Source: Gallibacter sp963634825
Lineage (GTDB): Bacteria; Bacillota; Clostridia; Peptostreptococcales; Anaerovoracaceae
NCBI GenBank assembly: GCA_963634825.1
Contig: CAVHCP010000023.1
Coordinates: 1 to 14,064, forward strand
DNA length: 14,064 bases
Reading direction: 5' to 3'
Numbering within the stretch: the stretch's first letter is position 1; each line of letters starts with the position of its first letter. This document shows positions 1-6,946 of this stretch, one piece after another. A model generated the notes under the pieces. It searched no databases, was not told where the DNA came from, and saw only the letters and a list, made by a program, of their open reading frames with translations. Made by a program: the position numbers and the translations under genes.

Positions 1-45
1 TAAGGTGTAACAGCCCCGAGGGTTCGAGTCCCTCATCCTCCGCCA
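1..45 (+). tRNA. tRNA-Ser, 3' part only (cut by window edge)
   Basis: The T arm is clear: a 5-bp stem GAGGG (18-22) pairs with CCCTC (30-34) around the loop TTCGAGT. The 3' acceptor strand ATCCTCC (35-41), discriminator G42 and an encoded CCA (43-45) follow. Positions 1-17 cannot be folded as a normal anticodon loop plus a 4-5 nt variable region. They fit the 3' side of a long class II variable arm, resembling the GGTGTAACAGCC block of clostridial tRNA-Ser genes. A long arm with discriminator G is typical of serine tRNAs; leucine tRNAs usually have A. The anticodon lies outside the window, so the isoacceptor is unknown. A TTGTGC/GCACAA hairpin (49-54 with 64-69) directly follows the CCA end. 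Confidence 0.85.
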
Positions 46-75
46 TGATTGTGCGGCTATAAAGCACAAAAGCCC

Positions 76-102
76 AAAACCCTTGAGAAGTCAAGGGTTT
101 TT
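76..102 (+). terminator. Rho-independent terminator after the tRNA
   Basis: AAAACCCTTGA (76-86) pairs perfectly with TCAAGGGTTTT (91-101) around a GAAG loop, giving an 11-bp stem whose 3' arm runs into a T tract (98-102), with a second TTTT at 107-110. It lies 30 bp after the CCA of the tRNA and should end that transcript. It also separates the tRNA unit from the arginine operon. Confidence 0.9.
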
Positions 103-170
103 GCTGTTTTATAACCTCGGAAATACAATTTTATAGGTCCTTTAGTACCTCTAAATTTAGGCGATAGAAT

Positions 171-370
171 TTATTTTGTCCTTTTCTTTAATAATTCTTT
201 TGTAGAAACACCGATTTCTGAAAATAATGAGGCTTGTAGTAAAATGGAATACAAATTACTTACTATTTCGTCGTTATTATTTGGTAATTTTTCAATATGA
301 GCTGTAAATAGTTTTAGTTTTTTTTAAATATTGTATTTAAAATAAAGCAAGTATTTAAAAAATCACCCAT
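171..370 (-). pseudogene. Small frameshifted or decayed reading frame beside the tRNA
   Basis: On the minus strand, an open frame from 323 down to the TAA at 171-173 gives 50 residues with protein-like composition, including the stretches KLFTAHIEKLPNNNDEI and ILLQASLFSEIGVSTKELL. It has no ATG, GTG or TTG near its upstream end and is bounded by a stop at 324-326. One frame over, an ATG at 368-370 opens an 18-codon frame (starting MGDFLNTCFILNTIFKK) that ends at 314. The two frames meet in a run of eight A on the minus strand (318-325), so a one-base indel or a -1 slip would join them into about 66 residues. No good ribosome site precedes the ATG. I do not recognise the protein. A decayed gene, or the tail of an element once inserted at the tRNA, is plausible; a chance open frame in AT-rich DNA cannot be excluded. 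Confidence 0.35.
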
Positions 371-439
371 AAATTTTAAATAATAGATGTTTTTGGCGAA
401 TGCTTTTTAAATGCGAAAGGGAGTATAAAGAATAAAAAA

Positions 440-457
440 TATGAATAAATATGAAAA
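440..457 (+). promoter_or_regulatory. ARG-box-like operator, distal
   Basis: TATGAATAAATATGAAAA matches the left half of the ArgR/AhrC operator (TGAAT followed by an AT-rich centre) well and the right half less well. It lies just upstream of the -35 element of the argG promoter and 31 bp, close to three helical turns, from a second similar site. An ArgR-family hexamer loaded with arginine would be the expected binder; the regulator gene is not in the window. Confidence 0.5.
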
Positions 458-462
458 ACTGC

Positions 463-490
463 TTGACTGTTATGAATAATAATGTATAAT
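463..490 (+). promoter_or_regulatory. Sigma-A type promoter of argGHF
   Basis: TTGACT (463-468) and TATAAT (485-490) are separated by 16 bp, a near-consensus housekeeping promoter. Transcription should begin near 497, giving a leader of about 48 nt before the argG ATG. An ARG-box-like site covers the spacer and most of the -10, so the arrangement is suited to repression by competition with RNA polymerase. Confidence 0.8.
471..488 (+). promoter_or_regulatory. ARG-box-like operator overlapping the -10
   Basis: TATGAATAATAATGTATA resembles the ArgR/AhrC operator consensus (ATGAAT, AT-rich centre, degenerate right half). It overlaps the spacer and the first bases of the -10 element. A further TTGTATAAAC half-like stretch follows at about 492-501. 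Placement before a three-gene arginine operon makes arginine-dependent repression the natural reading, by inference from known ArgR systems. Confidence 0.6.
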
Positions 491-544
491 ATTGTATAAA
501 CAAACAAGCAAAAGAGTGATTTCATCTGATTGGAGGATATAGAT

Positions 545-1765
545 ATGGATAAAAATGAAATTAAGAAAATAGTATTAGCTTATTCGGGGGGACTTGATAC
601 TTCTATTATCATCCCTTGGTTAAAGGAAAATTATAATAATCCGGAAATCATCGCTGTGGCCGGCGATGTCGGTCAGGCAGATGAGCTTGAGGGGCTTGAG
701 GAAAAAGCACTAAAAACAGGCGCAAGCAAGCTGATAGTTGCAGATCTCGTTGATGAGATGGTTGATGAGGTTATAATCCCGGCGATGAAGATGGATGCAA
801 AATACGAAACATATTTGCTCGGTACGGCATTTGCAAGACCTGTTATCGGCAAAAAACTGGCAGAAATTGCGCTTGCCGAGGGGGCGGATGCAATAGCTCA
901 CGGGGCTACGGGTAAAGGCAACGACCAAGTTAGATTTGAGCTTGCAATCAAACGATTTGCACCGCACATGAAAATTATTGCGCCGTGGCGTGAGTGGGAT
1001 ATAAAGTCGAGGGAAGAGGAGATAGATTATGCGGAGGCACATAATGTACCGCTAAAAATCAGCCGAGAGACAAATTATTCGAAGGACAAAAATCTTTGGC
1101 ACTTAAGCCACGAGGGATTGGATTTAGAAGACCCTGCTAACGAACCGAATTACGAAAAAGAAGGCTTTTTGGAGATGGGAGTGTCTCCTTTGCAAGCGCC
1201 TGATAAGCCTACATATGTAACTATCGATTTTGAAGCAGGCGCACCGGTAGCTCTTGATGGCGAAAAAATGAAGGCAAGTCAGATTATCAAAAAGCTCAAT
1301 GATATCGGCGGTACAAATGGCATCGGTATCATAGACATTGTAGAAAATAGGCTGATTGGTATGAAAGACCGAGGAGTTTATGAAACGCCCGGTGGCTCTA
1401 TCTTATATTTTGCACACGAGCAGCTTGAGATGCTCACAATAGATAAGGATACATTGCACGAAAAGAAAAAGCTGGCGATCGTGCTTGCAGATCAGATATA
1501 CAATGGCAAATGGTATTCGGCTTTGACAAATGCGCTTGTTGCATTCGCAAATGAGTCAAACAAATTTGTCACAGGCACAGTGAAGCTAAAGCTTTATAAG
1601 GGCAATATTATTCCTGCTGGCACAACAAGTCCATATACGCTTTATAGCGAGGAGCTTGTTACATTCGGCGAAAGCGATTATAACCAAGCGCAAGCTGAGG
1701 GATTTATAAATATCTGGGGTATACCTACGCAGGTTGAGGCATTGCGTGAGCAAGGAAAGCTGTAA
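545..1765 (+). CDS. argG: Argininosuccinate synthase
   Basis: ATP-dependent ligase of the cytoplasmic arginine pathway: citrulline plus aspartate gives argininosuccinate, AMP and pyrophosphate. The N-type ATP pyrophosphatase P-loop AYSGGLDTS is at residues 12-20, the family segment YLLGTAFARP at 90-99, and GATGKGNDQVRFE at 120-132. The length of 406 residues is normal. I choose the ATG at 545 because GGAGGA (532-537) lies 7 nt ahead; the in-frame TTG at 530 would overlap that ribosome site and adds residues not expected in the family. It is the first gene of argGHF and ends 41 bp before argH. The promoter and ARG-box-like sites upstream suggest arginine repression. No oddities were seen in the coding sequence. 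Confidence 0.97.
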   Translation: MDKNEIKKIVLAYSGGLDTSIIIPWLKENYNNPEIIAVAGDVGQADELEGLEEKALKTGASKLIVADLVDEMVDEVIIPAMKMDAKYETYLLGTAFARPVIGKKLAEIALAEGADAIAHGATGKGNDQVRFELAIKRFAPHMKIIAPWREWDIKSREEEIDYAEAHNVPLKISRETNYSKDKNLWHLSHEGLDLEDPANEPNYEKEGFLEMGVSPLQAPDKPTYVTIDFEAGAPVALDGEKMKASQIIKKLNDIGGTNGIGIIDIVENRLIGMKDRGVYETPGGSILYFAHEQLEMLTIDKDTLHEKKKLAIVLADQIYNGKWYSALTNALVAFANESNKFVTGTVKLKLYKGNIIPAGTTSPYTLYSEELVTFGESDYNQAQAEGFINIWGIPTQVEALREQGKL

Positions 1766-1806
1766 TAAATACGGAAATTAGGAGAGAAAAGGAAAGGAAG
1801 TGAACG

Positions 1807-3189
1807 GTGGTGGCAAAGCTGTGGAGCGGACGAACAGATGGCAAGCTCGATCATTTGGCAGATGATTTTAATTCGTCGATTGGCTTTGATTGTCGGCTTT
1901 ATAAGCAGGACATCAAGGGAAGTATGGCGCATGCTACGATGCTTGGTGCGACCGGCATTTTGTCAAGCGGAGAGGCGGACAAGCTGATAGAGGGCCTGCA
2001 GGGCATTTTGGACGATTTGGAAGAGGGCAAGCTACAGTTTGATCCGGCTTGCGAGGATATACATATGTTTGTCGAACAGGTTTTGACACAGAGGCTTGGA
2101 GATGTCGGCAAAAAATTGCATACTGCACGAAGCAGAAACGACCAAGTCGCACTTGATATGAGAATGTATATGAGAGAGCAATGCGATGCGATTTCAGAGC
2201 AGATAAAGGTACTAATCGAGACATTGTTAGTGCAAGCCGAAAAATACAAGCTGGCGATAATGCCGGGATATACGCACTTGCAGCGGGCGCAGCCCATCAC
2301 ATTCGGGCATCATCTGATGGCGTATGTGATGATGCTACTGCGTGACCGCAGTCGCATAGCCGATTGCCGCAAGCGCCTAAACCGAAGCCCAATCGGCTGC
2401 TGCGCCCTCGCCGGCACAACATACCCGACAGACAGATACTTAGAAGCGCAAAAGCTTGGCTTTGACAATATCTGTATGAATTCACTTGACGGCGTGTCAG
2501 ACCGTGATTTTTGTGCAGAACTGCTTGGCGCACTTTCAATATTGATGATGCACCTTTCGCGCCTTTCTGAGGAACTGATACTTTGGACAAGCTGGGAATT
2601 TGGCTTTGTTGAGCTCTCCGATGCGTATACAACTGGCTCATCCATTATGCCGCAAAAGAAAAACTCCGATATGGCAGAGCTGATTCGTGGCAAAACCGGG
2701 CGTGTGTACGGCGACCTTGTCGCACTTTTAACGATGTTAAAAGGACTACCTATGGCATACAACAAGGACATGCAGGAGGACAAGGAGGGCATATTTGATG
2801 CCTGCGATACCGTTTCGATGTGCCTGCCTGTGATGAGCGGTATGATTGAGACGATGAAGGCAAAGCCCGAAGCGATGAAAAAAGCGGCACAGCGTGGATT
2901 TATCAACGCCACCGATCTTGCCGATTATCTTGTACGCAAGGGACTTGCATTTAGAGACGCATATAAGATTGTCGGAGGGATTGTAGGTGATTGCGTCAAA
3001 TCAGAGGCAGTCCTCGAAGAACTTCCACTTGAAAAATATAAAGAATACAGCAATCTGTTTGAGGAAGATATTTATGAGGCAATTGACCTTACAGTGTGTA
3101 TGCAAAAGCGAACAAGCACAGGAGGGCCTGCAAATGTGCAGGAGCAAATTGATTATGCAAAGAAGTGCCTCGCAAATGAAGACTTTTAG
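1807..3189 (+). CDS. argH: Argininosuccinate lyase
   Basis: Cleaves argininosuccinate to arginine and fumarate, the last step of arginine synthesis. It belongs to the fumarase/aspartase superfamily and acts as a homotetramer with active sites shared between subunits. Three conserved regions are visible: HTARSRNDQ (105-113), YTHLQRAQP with the catalytic-region histidine (155-163), and the signature loop GSSIMPQKKNSD (277-288), which carries the catalytic serine. The signature has Ser where many homologues have Pro (KKNPD). The length of 460 residues is normal. Two consecutive GTG codons (1807 and 1810) can serve as the start; GGAAG at 1796-1800 is 6 or 9 nt away, so the choice is open by one residue. 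It lies between argG and argF, 13 bp before argF, and is surely cotranscribed. A stretch around 2330-2420 is richer in C than the rest, without breaking the frame. Confidence 0.97.
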   Translation: MVAKLWSGRTDGKLDHLADDFNSSIGFDCRLYKQDIKGSMAHATMLGATGILSSGEADKLIEGLQGILDDLEEGKLQFDPACEDIHMFVEQVLTQRLGDVGKKLHTARSRNDQVALDMRMYMREQCDAISEQIKVLIETLLVQAEKYKLAIMPGYTHLQRAQPITFGHHLMAYVMMLLRDRSRIADCRKRLNRSPIGCCALAGTTYPTDRYLEAQKLGFDNICMNSLDGVSDRDFCAELLGALSILMMHLSRLSEELILWTSWEFGFVELSDAYTTGSSIMPQKKNSDMAELIRGKTGRVYGDLVALLTMLKGLPMAYNKDMQEDKEGIFDACDTVSMCLPVMSGMIETMKAKPEAMKKAAQRGFINATDLADYLVRKGLAFRDAYKIVGGIVGDCVKSEAVLEELPLEKYKEYSNLFEEDIYEAIDLTVCMQKRTSTGGPANVQEQIDYAKKCLANEDF

Positions 3190-3202
3190 ATAGGAGAATA
3201 CT

Positions 3203-4201
3203 ATGAACTCATTTTATAAAAAGAACTTTTTAAAGCTTCTGGATTTTACGCCGGAGGAAATCACAAAGCTACTTGAGCTTTCTGCAAAACTAAAGGCAGA
3301 GAAAAAAGCAGGTGTACCACACAAGCTGTGTGCGGGCAAAAATGTTGCTTTGATTTTTGAAAAAACTTCTACAAGGACAAGATGTTCATTTGAGGTAGCG
3401 GTGGCAGATCTGGGGATGAATTCGGTATATCTTGAGCCTGCAAGCTCGCAAATAGGCAAAAAGGAGTCTATCGCAGACACAGCAAGGGTGCTTGGCAGGA
3501 TGTTTGACGGTATAGAATATCGTGGCTTTGAGCAGGAAAAGGTCGAAGAGCTTGCAAAATATGCGGGAGTGCCTGTTTGGAACGGCCTGACTGACGAGTT
3601 TCATCCTACTCAGATATTAGCAGACTTTTTGACAATACAGGAGCATTTTGGCGGACTTGAGGGCAAAAAACTCGTATTTATGGGAGATGCGCATTTTAAT
3701 ATGGGCAATGCGCTTATGGTGGGCTGCGCAAAGATGGGAATGCACTTCGTAGCCTGCGCACCGGCAGGTTATTATCCTAACGAAAAGCTTATCGATATAT
3801 GCCAAAAGATTGCGAATGAGACGGGAGCTATACTGGAGTTTGAGGCAGATGTCAAGAAGGCTGTCAAAGGCGCTGATGTTCTTTATACTGATGTTTGGGC
3901 ATCTATGGGAGAGCCTGAGGAGGTATGGAAGCAGCGTATTTGCGATCTTATGCCATATCAGATAGGTATGGAGACATTAGAGTTGGCGGGACCGCAATGC
4001 AAGCTGATGCACTGCCTCCCTGCATTCCATGATCTTGGTACGGGCATCGGACAGGAAATTTATGCAAAGTATGGCATTACTGCAATGGAGGTTACCGACG
4101 AGGCCTTTGAGAGCCCGGCGTCTATCGTATTTGATGAGGCCGAAAACAGGATGCATACAATCAAAGCCGTTATGGCAGCTACCCTTTGTGAAGAAATATA
4201 A
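3203..4201 (+). CDS. argF: Ornithine carbamoyltransferase
   Basis: Transfers the carbamoyl group of carbamoyl phosphate to ornithine, giving citrulline, the substrate of the upstream argG product. The carbamoyl-phosphate motif STRTR is at residues 56-60, HPTQ at 134-137, the ornithine-side loop DVWASMGE at 230-237, and MHCLPA with its catalytic-region cysteine (C271) at 269-274. These mark an ornithine enzyme rather than an aspartate one. The length of 332 residues is typical. The ATG at 3203 follows AGGAG (3192-3196) by 6 nt. The same family includes catabolic ArcB, but linkage to argG and argH behind an arginine-type operator favours the biosynthetic role. The gene is last in the operon; no clear terminator follows, so some read-through toward the fabG-like gene is possible. 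Confidence 0.95.
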   Translation: MNSFYKKNFLKLLDFTPEEITKLLELSAKLKAEKKAGVPHKLCAGKNVALIFEKTSTRTRCSFEVAVADLGMNSVYLEPASSQIGKKESIADTARVLGRMFDGIEYRGFEQEKVEELAKYAGVPVWNGLTDEFHPTQILADFLTIQEHFGGLEGKKLVFMGDAHFNMGNALMVGCAKMGMHFVACAPAGYYPNEKLIDICQKIANETGAILEFEADVKKAVKGADVLYTDVWASMGEPEEVWKQRICDLMPYQIGMETLELAGPQCKLMHCLPAFHDLGTGIGQEIYAKYGITAMEVTDEAFESPASIVFDEAENRMHTIKAVMAATLCEEI

Positions 4202-4242
4202 AAAAGTCATATTCTAATTTTATAAAAGTCATATTTTAATTT
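4202..4242 (+). repeat. Pair of 19-bp direct repeats after argF
   Basis: AAAAGTCATATTCTAATTT (4202-4220) recurs as AAAAGTCATATTTTAATTT (4224-4242), 18 of 19 bases identical, with a 22-bp period. They start immediately after the argF stop codon. A 10-bp part of the first copy (4211-4220) also has a perfect inverted match at 4326-4335. No hairpin with a T tract is formed, so this is not an obvious terminator. Confidence 0.6.
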
Positions 4243-4307
4243 GATATTTGTAAAAAAAGCATAGGTTGTATATAGAGCAGATATGATACAATACTAAGAT
4301 AGATATT

Positions 4308-4363
4308 AAAATTATATTATTATCGAAATTAGAATGAATACTAAAAATTGTATTATTATCGAA
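4308..4363 (+). repeat. Pair of 20-bp direct repeats in front of the fabG-like gene
   Basis: AAAATTATATTATTATCGAA (4308-4327) recurs as AAAATTGTATTATTATCGAA (4344-4363), 19 of 20 bases identical, 36 bp apart. The second copy ends 3 bp before the ribosome site GAGGT (4367-4371) of the next gene. They could be paired regulator sites or a simple duplication of AT-rich DNA. A weak promoter candidate, TTGTAT (4266-4271) and TACAAT (4287-4292) with a 15-bp spacer, lies just ahead of the pair. Confidence 0.55.
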
Positions 4364-4376
4364 TGCGAGGTAAAAA

Positions 4377-5123
4377 ATGTTAAAGGGTAGAGTGGCACTC
4401 GTAACAGGTGCGTCAGGCGGTATAGGAGCCTGCATAGTAAAAGAGCTTGCAAAAAACGGCATAAGCGTTGCTATTCATTACAACAGCTCTAAGCAAAAGG
4501 CAGATGAGTTAGTGTCAGAAATAAAGGCACTTGGCGATGTAAGTGCAAAAAGCTATAAGTGCGATATAAGGGATAATGCTAAAGTGAAGGATATGATAGA
4601 TGAGATTGTCAAGGACTTTGGTAAAATAGATTTTGTTGTAAATAATGCGGGCGTGGCTCTTGATGCTCAGATAATAAAAATGCCCGAGACATATTTTGAC
4701 GACACAATCGCCATAAATGTCAAAGGCACATGGAATACGATCAAACACGCGCTCCCATATATGATAGAACAGGGGAGTGGGAGTATCGTAAATATTTCGT
4801 CTATCGCAGGTGTGATAGGTAATTTTGGACAGTCTGCTTATGCGACCTCAAAGGCGGCGGTCCTCGGTATGACAAAGACTGTTGCAAAGGAGACTGCTAC
4901 AAAGGGTATCAGAGTAAATGCCGTAGCACCCGGATTTATCGAGGTTGGCATGTCAGCACAAATCCCTGATAAGCTGCGTGAAAAGTTAGTTATGCAAATA
5001 CCTATGCAAAGACAGGGTAAGGGCGAAGAAATCGCAAAGGCTGTACTGTTTTTGCTGTCTGATGCGGCAAGCTATATTACAGGACAGACACTTGAAGTCA
5101 ACGGCGGAATGAATATGAATTAG
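4377..5123 (+). CDS. fabG: Short-chain dehydrogenase, 3-oxoacyl-ACP reductase (FabG) family
   Basis: An NAD(P)-dependent classical short-chain reductase of 248 residues. The cofactor-binding motif TGASGGIG is at residues 10-17, NNAG at 89-92, the catalytic serine about S142 in NISSIAG, and YATSK (Y155, K159) at 155-159; the C-terminus ends with the FabG-like YITGQTLEVNGG block. The length and C-terminal similarity point to FabG, which reduces 3-oxoacyl-ACP in fatty acid elongation. However, no other fatty acid genes are near, so it may be a paralogue acting on another keto substrate. The ATG at 4377 follows GAGGT (4367-4371) by 5 nt. Its TAG stop (5121-5123) overlaps the stop of the convergent atpC, leaving no room for a terminator between the two genes. 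Confidence 0.85.
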   Translation: MLKGRVALVTGASGGIGACIVKELAKNGISVAIHYNSSKQKADELVSEIKALGDVSAKSYKCDIRDNAKVKDMIDEIVKDFGKIDFVVNNAGVALDAQIIKMPETYFDDTIAINVKGTWNTIKHALPYMIEQGSGSIVNISSIAGVIGNFGQSAYATSKAAVLGMTKTVAKETATKGIRVNAVAPGFIEVGMSAQIPDKLREKLVMQIPMQRQGKGEEIAKAVLFLLSDAASYITGQTLEVNGGMNMN

Positions 5124-5536
5124 TTATTCCAATTTTTATCTTTGATTGTTTTTATCCTATTTACGGCACGAGCAAGAGAAGCCTTAGAAGCGTGATATTC
5201 TTGGATACTCTGTTGCTGTCTTAGGCGTTCCTCGGCTTGCTCCTTAGCCTCCTCGGCACGAAGCTCGTCGATATCCTCAGGACGCTCGGCTGTAGAAACA
5301 AGGATACTGACTTCATTATCCATAATTTTGGCGAATCCATACGAAACGGCGGCGGTAATCCATTGCTCGTCTGCACACTTGATATGGATCTCGCCGATTT
5401 TTATGCCTATAATCATATCCTCGTGATTTGCCAAAACTTCCATTTGACCGTCAACGGTCGGGAGGATGATGCTGATAGCCTCACCCTCATAAAATATTTT
5501 ATCTGAAGAATAAAATTTTAGATTAAATGTATTCAT
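5120..5536 (-). CDS. atpC: ATP synthase F1, epsilon subunit
   Basis: Part of the F1 central stalk; it links rotor to c-ring with gamma and can inhibit ATP hydrolysis. The 138 residues show the usual plan: an N-terminal beta-sandwich (about 1-85, with the family stretch LPTVDGQMEVLANHED) and a charged helical hairpin at the C-terminus (about 86-138, rich in Glu, Arg and Gln). The ATG at 5536 has only a weak AAGG site about 6 nt ahead. It is the last gene of the operon, 26 bp after atpD. The TAA stop (5120-5122) overlaps the stop of the convergent fabG-like gene, and no rho-independent terminator is visible before it, so atp transcripts probably run into antisense of that gene. Confidence 0.96.
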   Translation of the reverse strand: MNTFNLKFYSSDKIFYEGEAISIILPTVDGQMEVLANHEDMIIGIKIGEIHIKCADEQWITAAVSYGFAKIMDNEVSILVSTAERPEDIDELRAEEAKEQAEERLRQQQSIQEYHASKASLARAVNRIKTIKDKNWNN

Positions 5537-5562
5537 TTCTTACCTTATCATATTTAATATTT

Positions 5563-6942
5563 TTATTTTTTTACTTCATCAATGGTGCCGATATTAAAGA
5601 ATGCACTCTCCGGATATTCATCCATCTCGCCGTCGATGATAGCCTTAAAACCTCTGACAGTTTCCTTTAGAGGCACATATTTGCCCGGTATGCCGGTAAA
5701 TTGCTCTGCCACGGAGAATGGCTGTGAAAGGAATCTTTGTATTTTCCTTGCTCTTGCAACTATAAGCTTATCCTCATCGGAAAGCTCCTCCATACCGAGG
5801 ATAGCGATGATATCCTGAAGCTCCTTATATTTTTGCAGGATTTCCTGCACCTTTCGTGCGACGTTATAATGCGTTTCGCCGACAACATCAGCCTCAAGTA
5901 TACGAGATGTCGAATCAAGAGGGTCAACAGCAGGATAAATACCTTGCTCAACGATCTTACGTGAAAGTACAGTTGTCGCATCAAGATGTGTAAAGGTTGT
6001 AGCAGGAGCAGGGTCTGTAAGGTCGTCCGCAGGTACATATACCGCCTGCACAGAAGTTACAGAGCCGTTTTTAGTTGAAGTAATTCGCTCCTGAAGTGCG
6101 CCCATTTCATTTGCAAGTGTAGGCTGATAACCTACAGCGGACGGCATTCTGCCGAGAAGAGCAGATACTTCTGAGCCTGCCTGTACAAATCTAAAGATGT
6201 TATCTATAAACAGCAGTACATTTTGGTGCATTTCGTCACGGAAATACTCCGCCATTGTAAGACCTGTTTCGGCAACTCTCATACGAGCTCCCGGAGGCTC
6301 ATTCATCTGACCGAAAACGAGAGCTGTTTTTTCGATTACCCCCGAAGCACTCATCTCGCTCCAAAGGTCATTACCTTCTCTTGAACGTTCTCCGACACCG
6401 GTAAATATCGAATATCCGCCGTGCTGTGTAGCTATATTATGTATAAGCTCCTGTATGAGGACGGTTTTGCCTACACCTGCACCGCCAAAAAGTCCGATCT
6501 TGCCACCTTTTGCGTACGGTGTTAAAAGGTCGATAACCTTGATACCTGTTTCAAGGACTTCAACCGCAGGATTTTGATCCGCAAACGGAGGTGGATCTTT
6601 GTGTATTGAAGATGTTGTTACATCCTTTGGCAATGCTTCTTTATGGTCGATAGTTTCGCCGAGCACATTAAAAAGTCTGCCGAGCACCTGCTCGCCAACA
6701 GGTACGCTGATACATTTGCCCGTATTTGTGACTTCCATACCCTTGTAAAGACCGTCACTTGATTGAAGCATAATACATCTTGCGACATTGTTGCCGATGT
6801 GCTGAGCTACTTCCATAACACATCTTTTGCCGTCATTTAAGACCTCTATCGCATCATTGATATTTGGGAGATCTTCCTTAGTTTCGAATTTTACATCTAC
6901 TACAGGCCCCATAACCTGCAGAATCCTTCCTTTACTTTCCAA
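5563..6942 (-). CDS. atpD: ATP synthase F1, beta subunit (catalytic)
   Basis: The catalytic nucleotide-binding subunit of F1. With the chosen start it has 459 residues. Walker A GGAGVGKT is at 153-160, the catalytic glutamate segment GERSREGND at 184-192, Walker B LLFIDNIFRF at 243-252, the alpha/beta signature PAVDPLDSTS at 337-346, and MEELSDED (384-391) in place of the usual DELSEED. The frame is open up to a GTG at 6972, but that lies inside atpG with no ribosome site. The TTG at 6942 has GGAAG (6950-6954) 7 nt ahead and gives MESKGRILQV, which matches where the family normally begins. That start is 4 nt after the atpG stop, suggesting translational coupling. Confidence 0.97.
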   Translation of the reverse strand: MESKGRILQVMGPVVDVKFETKEDLPNINDAIEVLNDGKRCVMEVAQHIGNNVARCIMLQSSDGLYKGMEVTNTGKCISVPVGEQVLGRLFNVLGETIDHKEALPKDVTTSSIHKDPPPFADQNPAVEVLETGIKVIDLLTPYAKGGKIGLFGGAGVGKTVLIQELIHNIATQHGGYSIFTGVGERSREGNDLWSEMSASGVIEKTALVFGQMNEPPGARMRVAETGLTMAEYFRDEMHQNVLLFIDNIFRFVQAGSEVSALLGRMPSAVGYQPTLANEMGALQERITSTKNGSVTSVQAVYVPADDLTDPAPATTFTHLDATTVLSRKIVEQGIYPAVDPLDSTSRILEADVVGETHYNVARKVQEILQKYKELQDIIAILGMEELSDEDKLIVARARKIQRFLSQPFSVAEQFTGIPGKYVPLKETVRGFKAIIDGEMDEYPESAFFNIGTIDEVKK

Positions 6943-6946
6943 TTTT

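Larger units (their letters stand above)
103..544. other. AT-rich intergenic region between tRNA terminator and argG
   Basis: About 440 bp that is visibly poorer in G and C than the genes on either side. It holds no intact gene with a good start and ribosome site. It does contain a minus-strand coding-like remnant (171-370), two ARG-box-like operators, a sigma-A type promoter and the argG leader, each listed separately. Near 135-150 an imperfect palindrome pairs AGGT with ACCT around an 8-base spacer; I assign it no function. Confidence 0.7.

Noticed and set aside
142..150. TTAGTACCT resembling half of a FapR operator
   Set aside because: Only a half site, with no matching second half and no fatty acid gene downstream; likely chance.
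530..544. In-frame TTG as the argG start
   Set aside because: It overlaps the GGAGGA ribosome site that serves the ATG at 545 and adds residues not expected at the enzyme's N-terminus.
2310..2912. 200-codon open frame on the minus strand inside argH
   Set aside because: It lies wholly antisense to a strongly conserved enzyme gene, has no ribosome site, and its residues mirror the codon pattern of argH.
4330..4352. Third ARG-box-like site before the fabG-like gene (ATGAATACTAAAAATT)
   Set aside because: Only the left half fits, the background is very AT-rich, and the gene has no arginine link.
5106..5130. Possible terminator hairpin at the fabG/atpC junction (GAATA with TATTC)
   Set aside because: Only 5 AT-rich pairs with a 9-nt loop and no proper T tract on either strand.
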